In this document: in pieces, positions 45,867 to 54,752 of the stretch
Position numbering within the stretch: the first letter of the stretch is position 1
Layout: every line of letters starts with the position of its first letter
Notes under the pieces: generated by a model
Database searches by the model: none
What the model saw: the letters and a program-made list of their open reading frames with translations, nothing else
What the model was told of the DNA's origin: nothing
Program-made: the position numbers and the translations under genes
Assembly: GCF_028683095.1 (NCBI RefSeq)
Contig: NZ_JAJUBC010000034.1
Location: forward strand, 1 to 64,000
Direction: 5' to 3'
Origin: Enterovibrio gelatinilyticus
Lineage (GTDB): Bacteria; Pseudomonadota; Gammaproteobacteria; Enterobacterales; Vibrionaceae
DNA: 64,000 bases

Positions 45867-48800
45867 ATGGCGAGTAAATTGATCATCACACAGCTAAACG
45901 GCGAGGCGCTGATTTTTGCCTCTGACGGTAGCGTGAGGGTCGCTGAAATGTATGCCGAACTCAAGCCTGATGAAGTTCTCGTGACTGAGCGCGGTGGCGC
46001 TGTCCTGAAAGAAAATGGTGAACGAGAAATCAATGTTGGGCCAAACAGTGGTTTTTTGTTTGAACCACCACCCAATCAAGATGGCGATGTACTTGCAGCG
46101 CGTCGCGGTGTAGAAGACGGAGAAGACCCTTCCGAAGGGGCAGATCCTGCAGCAGGCGAGGCAGCAACGAGTGCAACGTTTTTTGTGGCTGGTAATGTTG
46201 TCACTCAAAGCGTGAGCAGTGGTCGCCCAAGTTTGGGGGAGCTATTAAAAGATGCCAAGGCCGAAGAAGGGCAAAGTGTTGAATCTCTGTCCTTGAATAA
46301 CTTTACTGCGCCGCAACTGAACTCACTCTCAACCTTACGTCGTTTTTTTCTCGATAGCCTTAATCAAAATGAGAGTAACGAAGGGGAAGATACCCTCATT
46401 GATGTTGCAAGCAACGCTCCTCCGACATCATCGACGATACCGGAATCTTCTGAACCATCGGGTACGATACCTTCCTCTGAGCTTCCTGATTCTGATACGG
46501 GTAATGGCTCCCCAACAGTTATTCTGTCCACAATAAATACAGTGACCGAAGAGTCGGTGACGGAAGGTCAATCAGTTGCCACCATTACCACGAACAATAC
46601 AAATGGTGATTCACTGACTCTCAGCTTAATCAATAACGAAGCGGGCTATTTTCGTATTGATGACGGCCAAGTCGTACTGACACAAACGGGTGTTGAGGCT
46701 ATCAACAATGATGAGCTCGGACTTGACGCGCTTGAGGTGACAATTGAAGCCAGTGAAGGCGATTGGATCGAGCAGACAAGTGGCACGGTAACCGTCAACA
46801 AAGTGAACGACAACGTGCCCACGCTGACTGTCAATGCGACAGATATTACTGAGGAGTCTGTTGTAGAGGGCATGGTGGTCGCCACATACACAGCAAGCGA
46901 TGCCGATGGCAGCACGCTAACCTTTACACTGACGAACAACGATAACGGCTACTTATCATTGCAAGAAGGGACGGTGACACTCACCGCTGAAGGTGTCGCA
47001 GCCATCAATAATGATGCACTGTCAGTTGAAAGTATTGCTGTGAACTTGACGGTGAGCGACGGTGATTTTCAGACAAGCGCGTCTGATCTTGTTGTGGTAA
47101 GCCGCGTGAACGACAATGCGCCAAGCATTTCTCTTATCGCTACTGACTTGACGGAAGGAACCGTGGCTGAAGGTCAAACCGTCGCGACGTTCAGTGCCTC
47201 GGATGTGGATGGTGGCGATCTTTCATTTTCACTGCAAAATGATACCGACAATTATTTTACTATTGTTGGTAACCAAGTACAGCTAACGGAAGCTGGTGTA
47301 ACCGCCATTCAAGACGATGCACTCGACATTCGAAACATGTCGATTTCAGTGATGGCATCGGATGGGGATAATCAAACGACGGCGACTGACACACTGCTAG
47401 TGGGTCGGGACAATGACAACGTGCCAGAAATTTCATTGACGCTTAATGCGCTGACAGAAGAAGAGGTGTCGGAGTCTACGTTAGTAGCGACGGCAACTGT
47501 GACGGATGAAGATAACGACGATATCACCTTATCTCTCACTGGCAATGAAAATCGCTACTTTGAGCTGGTGGGAAATGAAGTATTCCTGACCTCGGAAGGT
47601 GTCGCAGCGATTAATCTTGATGGGATTAATCCGCTGTCTTCTATATCGCTTTCTGTTCAAGCCTCTGATGGCACTTTCACCACAGTGGCGACAGAGTCAG
47701 TGAGTGTGCTTCGGGTTAATGACAACGATCCAACCATTTCCCTCAATCTGTCAGATGTGATGGAAGAGTCTGTTGTTGATGGGCAGATTCTTGCCACAAT
47801 CGTTGCCAGTGATGCTGATAATCAAGATCTTGATTATCGTCTACAGACAGATAACCCAGACTGGATCGAGATTGTTAATAATGACGTTAGGTTAACTGCC
47901 GATGGCGTTGCCGCAATCAATGATGATCTCGCTGAATTGAGTTCGATAAGTTTCTCAGTCATCGCGGATGACGGCGACCGTCAATCATCTGCAGATGCAG
48001 TAGTGACTGTCAATCGCGTGAACGATAACGCGCCTGAGATAAGTTTGACGGTGAATGAACTGACGGAAGAATCAGTATCTGAAAACGATGTGGTGGCGAT
48101 GTTTACCGCATCAGATGACGATGAAGATGCCCTTACGTATTCACTTGCCAACAACGACAGCGGCTACTTTACGTTGAGTGGCTCGCAAGTGCTCCTCACT
48201 GCAGCGGGCGTAGCGGCGATCAATGATGATGTGGCTGAAGTGATTAGCCTGACTGTTTCGGTCGTGGCGGATGACGGAAAATATCAGGCCCGTTCAGATG
48301 CCGACATAACTGTCAATCGCGTGAACGATAACGCGCCTGAGATAAGTTTGACGGTAAATGAACTGACGGAAGAATCAGTATCTGAAAACGATGTGGTGGC
48401 GACGTTTACCGCATCAGATGACGATGAAGATGCCCTTACGTATTCGCTTGCCAACAACGACAGCGGCTACTTTACGTTGAGCGGCTCGCAAGTGCTCCTC
48501 ACTGCAGCGGGCGTAGCGACGATTAACGATGACAGCATCGATTCTGCTATCACATCAATGACGTTTTCCGTTCAGGCTTTTGATGGTTTAAATACGTCTA
48601 GTGCCCCAGCTATCGTTTCTGTTACTCGTGTCAGTGACATTGTAGCAGTCGATGATGATGATGAGATAGCCACATTGGGGACAGTAAAGGGTAATGTTAT
48701 CACGGGAGATGACAGTGACAGTTCGGGTGCTGACATCCTCGTATCACCAGACACCGTGGCGGTGACCTCAGTGAGCTATCAAGGTACTGACTATCTTCTC

Positions 48801-50816
48801 GCTGGCGGAGTCGCGACTATTACGACTGATCACGGCTCGTTGATCGTCAATGAGGATGGCAGTTATTCCTATACATCCACTGTTCAAACCCAATTTTATG
48901 CCAGTGAGTTGAACACGGCATTTGATACATCCAATGGGGTGACATTTTTAGGTTCTGGGCTGACCCAAGATATTTTTCTCAGTGGTGATGCGAATGCAGG
49001 GTTAGATATCGATACACTGCTGAATCAAGAAGACCACGGTGATAATGCGTCGCCTGAAAATATAACCGATGATGAAATTGACGGTGGTAATGGAGACGAT
49101 GTTCTCTATGGGTATGGCGGCAATGACACCATAGATGGTGGTAATGGCGTGGATGAATTGCACGGTGGAGAGGGTAACGATTCTCTGTCCGGTGGAAATG
49201 GGAAAGACATTCTCTACGGCGATGGTGGCAACGATACGCTGGATGGCGGTAGAGGTGGAGATCGTCTGGTTGGGGGCGAGGGAGATGATACATTAATATT
49301 GGGTAATGGTCCTGATGTGGTGGTGTTTGAGTCTGGCACCGATACGGTGGAAGGGTTCAAAAACAGCAATGACAGCATTGTCGTTAAAAATGCCACTGAT
49401 ACCGTTTCGTTTAGTGATTTAGTCATGTCACAAGTAGGTGATGATACCCATATTACCCTCGATACGGGCACGTTAATCTTAAGAGATATCGATAAAGAAG
49501 ATTTACATGCAGGGCATTTTACCTTCGAAGGTGCTGTTGTTGATGGTGATTACTCTGCGACGACATATGGATTTGGTGATGCGATTGACCAAGCGACGTT
49601 TACCCTAAGTGGGCTGAATAATAACGATACGTTTGATTATTATTTGTATGACGATCAGGGCGATTTGATCGGTCAAGGATCGTCGACTTATACAGGCAGT
49701 GACGTCATCATCAATGCGCCTGCTGAAACCTCTTTCAGATATATCGTTTTAGACCATGCGGATATTGTTGTTGAAACGCTTCATGGCTCCCTAGAAGCAC
49801 CAAGCATTCCAGATGATGAGTTCATTTATACCTTAGGGGACAGCAACAGCAATTCAGCTCAGGCAAATCTCACCATCCGCTTTGATAGCGATACACGATT
49901 AGAAGCACAGATAAGCAATGTACAAACAGCCGGGCTCAGCGGTGAGATTAATGATGCCCACATTGCTAAGGGGAATTTACTGGATGCCCACTTGCCATCT
50001 GATGGTTGGGCGCTCACCGCTGTGAATTTTGAAGGGGCAACGTACAGTGCAACCGAAGGTGTTATGGTCATTGAAACCCCGCATGGTTCACTAACGATTT
50101 ACGGTCAGAGCGTTGATGACCATGAGAAAGGTGAGTATGTTTATCAACTTATGACCGATGTCATTACCACTGATGTGATCGAATCATTCAGTTATGTACT
50201 TATAGATGATCGTGGCATCCGCATGGAAACCATGTTGGATGTTCGTTTACAGGACAACACGAATACAGACTTGAGTGATTTGGTGAACACAACCGAATTA
50301 ACCGGTGGTATTGACGACAATTTGTTAGTCGGTTCTTCGAGAGCAGATACGCTTGCTGGTGGCGAAGGTAATGATCATCTCTATGGTGGTGCGGGTATCG
50401 ATATCATTGACGCTGGTTTAGGGAATGACTTGATCGTTGGTGGTCAAGGTAGCGATTCCATTACTGGGGGTGAAGGGGGAGATGTGTTCGCGTTTCTTCG
50501 TGGGGATGCTGATGAACCTGCCGTAGATATTATTACCGACTTTAACGTGACTGAGGGGGACAGCATCAGCCTGTATGACTTATTGGAAGGCGCGAATGAC
50601 GATAACATTGGCGACTATCTTGTGTCTTTGGCTGATGAGAGTGGTAAAGCAACCTTGAGTGTTGCAAGTGATGGTGAAACAGTCGATCAAAAGATTGTTT
50701 TTGAAGACAAGTCTTTGGCAGAGCTTAGTGACGACGTACTTGGAATTGCATCGGGTTCTGGTGCGGAAATTTTGGAGAAAATGCTACTTGATGGGATGTT
50801 AGTTACCCAACAATAA
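45867..50816 (+). CDS. LapA-like RTX adhesin with N-terminal retention module
   Basis: 1649 residues. The N-terminus is the LapA/BapA retention-module type (LIITQLNGEALIFASDGSVRV, then VLVTERGGAVL), followed by an acidic linker with PAAG at 94-97, the motif cut by LapG. No Sec signal is present. Residues of about 218-920 form seven cadherin-like repeats of about 100 residues, each ending in a (V/D)NDN or SD-type calcium link. RTX nonapeptides occur twice (about 1070-1155, for example GGNGDDVLYG and GGEGNDSLSG; and about 1495-1540), and a C-terminal type I secretion signal follows. Secretion should use LapBCE at 23-31 kb, although the gene stands alone. An in-frame 303-bp near-duplicate lies inside the repeats. 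Confidence 0.92.
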   Translation: MASKLIITQLNGEALIFASDGSVRVAEMYAELKPDEVLVTERGGAVLKENGEREINVGPNSGFLFEPPPNQDGDVLAARRGVEDGEDPSEGADPAAGEAATSATFFVAGNVVTQSVSSGRPSLGELLKDAKAEEGQSVESLSLNNFTAPQLNSLSTLRRFFLDSLNQNESNEGEDTLIDVASNAPPTSSTIPESSEPSGTIPSSELPDSDTGNGSPTVILSTINTVTEESVTEGQSVATITTNNTNGDSLTLSLINNEAGYFRIDDGQVVLTQTGVEAINNDELGLDALEVTIEASEGDWIEQTSGTVTVNKVNDNVPTLTVNATDITEESVVEGMVVATYTASDADGSTLTFTLTNNDNGYLSLQEGTVTLTAEGVAAINNDALSVESIAVNLTVSDGDFQTSASDLVVVSRVNDNAPSISLIATDLTEGTVAEGQTVATFSASDVDGGDLSFSLQNDTDNYFTIVGNQVQLTEAGVTAIQDDALDIRNMSISVMASDGDNQTTATDTLLVGRDNDNVPEISLTLNALTEEEVSESTLVATATVTDEDNDDITLSLTGNENRYFELVGNEVFLTSEGVAAINLDGINPLSSISLSVQASDGTFTTVATESVSVLRVNDNDPTISLNLSDVMEESVVDGQILATIVASDADNQDLDYRLQTDNPDWIEIVNNDVRLTADGVAAINDDLAELSSISFSVIADDGDRQSSADAVVTVNRVNDNAPEISLTVNELTEESVSENDVVAMFTASDDDEDALTYSLANNDSGYFTLSGSQVLLTAAGVAAINDDVAEVISLTVSVVADDGKYQARSDADITVNRVNDNAPEISLTVNELTEESVSENDVVATFTASDDDEDALTYSLANNDSGYFTLSGSQVLLTAAGVATINDDSIDSAITSMTFSVQAFDGLNTSSAPAIVSVTRVSDIVAVDDDDEIATLGTVKGNVITGDDSDSSGADILVSPDTVAVTSVSYQGTDYLLAGGVATITTDHGSLIVNEDGSYSYTSTVQTQFYASELNTAFDTSNGVTFLGSGLTQDIFLSGDANAGLDIDTLLNQEDHGDNASPENITDDEIDGGNGDDVLYGYGGNDTIDGGNGVDELHGGEGNDSLSGGNGKDILYGDGGNDTLDGGRGGDRLVGGEGDDTLILGNGPDVVVFESGTDTVEGFKNSNDSIVVKNATDTVSFSDLVMSQVGDDTHITLDTGTLILRDIDKEDLHAGHFTFEGAVVDGDYSATTYGFGDAIDQATFTLSGLNNNDTFDYYLYDDQGDLIGQGSSTYTGSDVIINAPAETSFRYIVLDHADIVVETLHGSLEAPSIPDDEFIYTLGDSNSNSAQANLTIRFDSDTRLEAQISNVQTAGLSGEINDAHIAKGNLLDAHLPSDGWALTAVNFEGATYSATEGVMVIETPHGSLTIYGQSVDDHEKGEYVYQLMTDVITTDVIESFSYVLIDDRGIRMETMLDVRLQDNTNTDLSDLVNTTELTGGIDDNLLVGSSRADTLAGGEGNDHLYGGAGIDIIDAGLGNDLIVGGQGSDSITGGEGGDVFAFLRGDADEPAVDIITDFNVTEGDSISLYDLLEGANDDNIGDYLVSLADESGKATLSVASDGETVDQKIVFEDKSLAELSDDVLGIASGSGAEILEKMLLDGMLVTQQ
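48011..48530 (+). repeat. Recent tandem duplication inside the adhesin
   Basis: The segment starting CAATCGCGTGAACGATAACG at 48011 recurs at 48314, offset 303 bp (101 codons), with only scattered substitutions over about 215 bp. The other adhesin repeats have diverged much more, so this copy was made or homogenised recently. Confidence 0.85.
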
Positions 50817-50865
50817 CGTTGATAGGAAAAATGTTTAGTCTTAAATTGCGCGAGGAAGTGAGTGC

Positions 50866-51558
50866 CTAAGCCCAACTGTTAGAAAGAGGGAGACGAGCCA
50901 TCAATGCGTGGAGTTCTTTAATAGACCTGACGCATGTTACCAAAGGGTGGTCTATTTGAACCCGTTTACCGCTGTTCAAATATATAGTCCTCATGCCTGC
51001 ATTCACGCCTGCTTGGACACCGATAATCGTATCATCCACAAATAAACATTGATCCGTTGGCGCAGCCATATTCATGGCAGAGTAGTGCAGTAAATCCGGC
51101 GCAGGTTTCCAACTGTTAGCATCAAACGCGCTAAATAAGCGACCTGCAAAATGTGGTAGCAGCCCTGTCATCTCAAGCGACATCTTCATTTTCTCAATGG
51201 GCCCATTGGATGCGACGCACATGTCCACTCCCGCATTCTCTAGCATGCTTAGTAACTCAGGCACTCCGTCAATCGGCTGCAGATGGGTTTTGAACAGCAT
51301 TTCACACTTTTCACGATACAGCGGTTCGAGCTCATCTAACGAAATCGAGAGCCCGTGTCGCTCACAAGTTTGCAGCAAAATGTCTGCGAGCTTGCCACCT
51401 TGAAAATTATCTAAACATTCCTGTAAATCAAGTACGATGCCATAGTGCGCAAACACGTCAACCATGGCCTTTTGGCTGAGTATTTCACTGTCGACTAGCG
51501 TACCGTCACAATCGAAAATGACGCATGACAGAGGCATATCGTAGTCAAAAAGATTCAT
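50866..51558 (-). CDS. HAD-family phosphatase, YieH-like
   Basis: 230 residues. HAD motifs are complete: I FDCDGTLVDSE (about 15-25), II VASNGP (about 115), III with Lys in WKPAP (about 151) and IV FVDDTIIG (about 172). It closely resembles E. coli YieH, a 6-phosphogluconate phosphatase (compare WKPDP and ILVDDSVAG there). The cap domain is the helical PGMB type. It is convergent with the adhesin gene, 49 bp apart. Confidence 0.88.
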   Translation of the reverse strand: MNLFDYDMPLSCVIFDCDGTLVDSEILSQKAMVDVFAHYGIVLDLQECLDNFQGGKLADILLQTCERHGLSISLDELEPLYREKCEMLFKTHLQPIDGVPELLSMLENAGVDMCVASNGPIEKMKMSLEMTGLLPHFAGRLFSAFDANSWKPAPDLLHYSAMNMAAPTDQCLFVDDTIIGVQAGVNAGMRTIYLNSGKRVQIDHPLVTCVRSIKELHALMARLPLSNSWA

Positions 51559-51934
51559 TCGATTTCAGTTAACCTAGTTGAATGGTCAGTCATACAGTAA
51601 GCCTTGACCTGACTAGTTAATTCAACAACATGGTATTTAGTAAATTGCCAACTAGGTCTTACCATTACGCGTGACTAGCCAGAAAAATCAACGCCAGATC
51701 TAATTTTATTATAAGCAAGTCAATGTGTTAAAAGTGAGATGTGATCTCATTGGAATTGACCGTGTTTAATGCAAAGTCAGTCAGCTGTATTGATGCATAC
51801 AGCAACCATCTTGTTGTGCTTACCCCTTAGGTAAGGAGAGGGCCTACCTTTGTTAATGTTAAGAATCGAGTACACTGGTGATATTGAATACGAGATAGAG
51901 ATGTTATAGACAGAAACACAGGGAAGGAGAACCC
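51559..51934. other. Intergenic region, divergent promoters
   Basis: 376 bp between the divergent HAD and FAH genes. TTGTTA (about 51852) with TACACT 15 bp on is a possible FAH promoter, and AAGGAGA precedes its start. Nothing else is recognised. Confidence 0.4.
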
Positions 51935-52639
51935 ATGTATTCGCATCAATGGTTAAGTGGCGGCGACATTGCATTGCCGACAGGGAAAGTGGTTTGTATT
52001 GGCAGAAACTACGTGGAACACGCACAAGAACTCAATAACCCAGTACCAGATGAGCCAGTGTTGTTTATCAAACCTTCAACTGCATTGGTTGGGACATCCT
52101 CAAACGTGGTGCTTCGAGCGGAATTAGCGCCCATACATTATGAAGCGGAGCTATCGGTTCTCATTGATAAGCCACTAACCCATGCATCAGCATTAGACGT
52201 GCAAGACGCGATTGCAGGTATTGGTGTTGCGCTGGATCTGACGCGACGTGAAGCGCAGAGTGCGTTAAAAGAAAAAGGGCTGCCTTGGGAGATTTCAAAA
52301 GCGTTTGATGGTAGTTGCGTACAATCCCCTTTTGTTAGCGTGAAGAAAACGGATGATTTGAGCGCAATTCAATATGGGCTAGACCTCAATGGGGCGCCGC
52401 GCCAGCGTGGTAATACCGCGTTAATGATTACACCGATAATCAGCTTAATATGTCATCTAACTCAGTATTTCACCCTGCTTCCCGGAGACATCGTCCTGAC
52501 GGGGACGCCAAAAGGTGTGGGACAACTCCACCATGGCGATTCGCTCAGCTTGTCGTTGTCCGGCGATACAGTTGCATCGTTTAACTGTGTGGTTAGTAGC
52601 GCCGTTGGTGGTGTAGTTAGCGATGTGGTGTCGCCCTAA
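51935..52639 (+). CDS. Fumarylacetoacetate hydrolase family protein (YcgM-like)
   Basis: 234 residues. FAH-fold hydrolase: VVCIGRNYVEHAQE at the N-terminus, metal ligands in HYEAELSV (about 69-76), the DLTRRE stretch (about 107) and LLPGDIVLTGTPKGVG near 190. The family includes acylpyruvases and oxaloacetate decarboxylases acting on small 2-oxo acids; the substrate cannot be told. AAGGAGA stands 7 bases before the ATG. Its last 23 bp overlap the convergent DUF1415 gene. Confidence 0.9.
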   Translation: MYSHQWLSGGDIALPTGKVVCIGRNYVEHAQELNNPVPDEPVLFIKPSTALVGTSSNVVLRAELAPIHYEAELSVLIDKPLTHASALDVQDAIAGIGVALDLTRREAQSALKEKGLPWEISKAFDGSCVQSPFVSVKKTDDLSAIQYGLDLNGAPRQRGNTALMITPIISLICHLTQYFTLLPGDIVLTGTPKGVGQLHHGDSLSLSLSGDTVASFNCVVSSAVGGVVSDVVSP

Positions 52640-53195
52640 ACAAATACGGGAATAGGGTTTTCTTTTCCGTTTCAGAAAGTCCACATACGCGGTTGATGTT
52701 GATCTGAGGAATGTCTTCCGCGTTTCCACCATAGTATTTGAACGCTTTCTCGATACTCGCTTCGCGGATAAGGTGAAAAACGGGGTACGGCGAACGATTG
52801 GTGAGGTTACTTTCGTCCTCAGGCTCTACATCTGCAAAACAATAGTTTGGGTGGAAACTGGCAATCTGATAAATCCCTCGCCAGCCAAACTGGTCAACCA
52901 GCATGTCTGCGACATCCAAAAATTGATTGTAGTCGTCAAAGTCTTGGAAAATATTCGGGGTGACAACTAGAGTAGTTTCCAGTTCTGCCGCGTCACTGGT
53001 ATCGAGTAGTGTCAGTTCGGCAAGCAGACAATCCATGACCGTCTGATCATCTGTTCCTTCACACACTTCAATTTTAATCTGTTTGTTGCGCTGCGGTTTG
53101 GCAGCAAAAGGGCAAAGGTTAAGGCCAATGACGACCTGCTCTAACCATTGTGTTGTTTCTTGTTCGATGTCGTGAACGGAAAGATGCGTAGTCAT
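52617..53195 (-). CDS. DUF1415 family protein
   Basis: 192 residues. VIGLNLCPFAAKP near residue 25, TLVVTPNIFQDFDDYNQFLD, and the motif run YQIASFHPNYCFAD then NRSPYPVFHLIREASIEKA are typical of the uncharacterised DUF1415 family found in many proteobacteria. The conserved Cys, His and Arg residues suggest an enzyme, but no activity is known to me. It is soluble. It lies just left of the island's attachment site, and its upstream region adjoins the duplicated parS2-like sequence. Confidence 0.85.
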   Translation of the reverse strand: MTTHLSVHDIEQETTQWLEQVVIGLNLCPFAAKPQRNKQIKIEVCEGTDDQTVMDCLLAELTLLDTSDAAELETTLVVTPNIFQDFDDYNQFLDVADMLVDQFGWRGIYQIASFHPNYCFADVEPEDESNLTNRSPYPVFHLIREASIEKAFKYYGGNAEDIPQININRVCGLSETEKKTLFPYLFRATPHR

Positions 53196-53265
53196 GGTAA
53201 GTACCCTATTAAATGCAAGCGGGTATCTTAGCGACAGGAAAGAGAAAAGCCTACGACCAAGGGTG

Positions 53266-53281
53266 ATTTACACTGCAAATC
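53266..53281. other. attL core, parS2-like
   Basis: ATTTACACTGCAAATC. The outer flank reads CCAAGGGTG immediately to its left. It differs from the parS2 consensus at a single base (TGC for TGT). Confidence 0.85.
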
Positions 53282-53315
53282 CCCTGTTTTCTGATAACTT
53301 AATGAATTTTTTAAA

Positions 53316-54499
53316 TTATAGGTGATTAGATTTAACAAATGGGGCACCAGTGGGACACGACGAAAATTGTTTACTGAGTTTTTCGGCTTCGCTGGCCGAT
53401 GATGAAGGCATGAACTTACCATACACTTCTAACACCATTTTCGCGTTAGCGTGACCCATTTGGTTTGCAATCCAGTTTGGGTTTGCATTTCGTGTCAGCA
53501 TCCAACAAGCATAGGTGTGTCGAGTCTGATATGGCTTTCGCCTCCTGATTTTTGCCCTTCTTACGCATCGCTCCCAAGTGTGTGCAATGCTGCTGTTTGT
53601 CATGTGTGTCAGTGTTCACTTTGCAGTGAATACCCATCTAACCGATTCCTCGCGTTTTTTTCATCTCTCTCTCTGGTTTGCACGCTAACGGCGTTCGGCT
53701 GCATAAGGTAGGTGATTTCTCTTTGTCGCTTTAATGCGTCAATCGCTGGCTCAAGTAGATTGATTATGCGCTCACCAGATTTTGTTTTGGGAACTTTGAA
53801 AATATCATCGGCAAGGTTTCTGCATACTTTTAACTCTCCCTTTAAGAGATCGATATCTTCCCAAGCAAGGGCGCACAGTTCGCCATGTCTTAGTCCGGTA
53901 AAACATGCCAGTGTCCAAAGGTTTTTGTCTTGCTCATCCATTGATGGGTGATTGATCAGCCTTTCGAATTCATCCATTTCCAACGGATCAGGGCCTTCTT
54001 TGTCTTGGTTTAAGCGCGGGGCGGAAATGAAAGGGTTATCGGCAGCATATTTTGACTGGACACCGAAATCCCATATCTCAGAAAAAATGTCCAGATACCG
54101 ATTGACGGTTGATGCCTTTCTGCTTTTTCCTCTTTGCTCGAAATAACCATCTTTGCCATCGACTAAGTTGTTGCGCAAGATAAGAACATCTTCTGCCGTT
54201 ACCGAGGTGACCATTCTGTCTCCTGCCATTGCATTTTCCACGGTCCTGCATTGTGAAGACAGATTTCTGAGCGTCCTTTCACTTACCTCTGCTTCTTTGA
54301 CAACTAGCCAGCGAGCAACGAGGTCTGAGATTGTCGTAAATTGCTTTCCGCCAGATTGCTTTGTGTTTAGCTTGGCCGCGGCTTTTGAGTTTGGGAAACG
54401 TTCAAGGTAGTCAAATTCGCCAACGGAAATCTCAGAGACGATGACCGCACGAAGGCGGCCTGCTTTTTTGATGTTGCTTGTTGAAATGTCTAAACTCAC
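53316..54499 (-). pseudogene. int: Tyrosine integrase, 5'-truncated and frameshifted
   Basis: Two ORFs encode one recombinase. The upstream part (54499-53609) begins in the middle of the arm-binding domain (SNIKKAGRLRAVIVSEI, then GEFDYLERFPNSKAAAK), continues through the SAM-like core-binding domain and holds the first catalytic Arg (FTGLRHGELCALAW). The downstream part (53603-53316) holds RHTYACWML, the second Arg/His box, QMGHANAKMVLEVYG and the Tyr nucleophile. A one-base shift near 53610-53625 separates them. The N-terminal 40-50 residues expected in this family are absent: the frame is closed by a TGA inside the tetranucleotide repeat at 54494. Two arm-type sites lie within its 3' end. 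Confidence 0.85.
53340..53357. repeat. Integrase arm-type sites, left end
   Basis: TGGGGCA (53340-53346) and TGGGACA (53351-53357), 11 bp apart, inside the 3' end of the integrase gene. The same heptamers recur four times at the right end. Confidence 0.65.
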
Positions 54500-54549
54500 T
54501 CACTCACTCACTCACTCACTCACTCACTCACTCACTCACTCACTCACTC
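54494..54549. repeat. (ACTC)14 tetranucleotide tract
   Basis: Fourteen uninterrupted copies of ACTC. The tract marks the exact point where integrase coding sequence (minus strand) stops and phage-gene sequence (plus strand) starts. Replication slippage here would change the 5' reading frame of the integrase. Confidence 0.95.
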
Positions 54550-54746
54550 TCGCCTTGAACCAAGCGACTACCATCGAAGAAATCCAATCGGCCGCTTTGC
54601 CTTTTAGTGCCTGTGCCTCGCGTATCTTGTCAAAAATAGAATCGGGTGACGTGAAAATGCCTTACATGTCGAAAGACTTTGATGACGTACTCACTGACAT
54701 TGAAACCCGCGCTACCGCCGTCACTGACGTACTCAACAACCAATAA
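54549..54746 (+). pseudogene. 3' fragment of a phage gene
   Basis: The frame to the right of the repeat (LALNQATTIEEIQ, then MSKDFDDVLTDIETRATAV, stop at 54746) has normal composition and runs into the next phage gene after 6 bp, so it looks like the C-terminal 65 residues of a phage structural or assembly protein whose 5' part was lost at the ACTC tract. Reading it as a 101-residue gene that starts at 54441 would translate the repeat as a SLTH run and use integrase antisense DNA, which is not credible. Confidence 0.55.
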
Positions 54747-54752
54747 TGCCTT

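Noticed and set aside
46519-48650. CRISPR-like or intergenic repeats
   Set aside because: The periodicity of about 300 bp is in frame and encodes cadherin-like protein repeats of one adhesin.
54441-54746. 101-aa gene with a repeated SLTH tract
   Set aside because: The N-terminal part is antisense integrase DNA and the tract is the (ACTC)14 repeat. Only the part right of the tract looks coding, as a 3' fragment.
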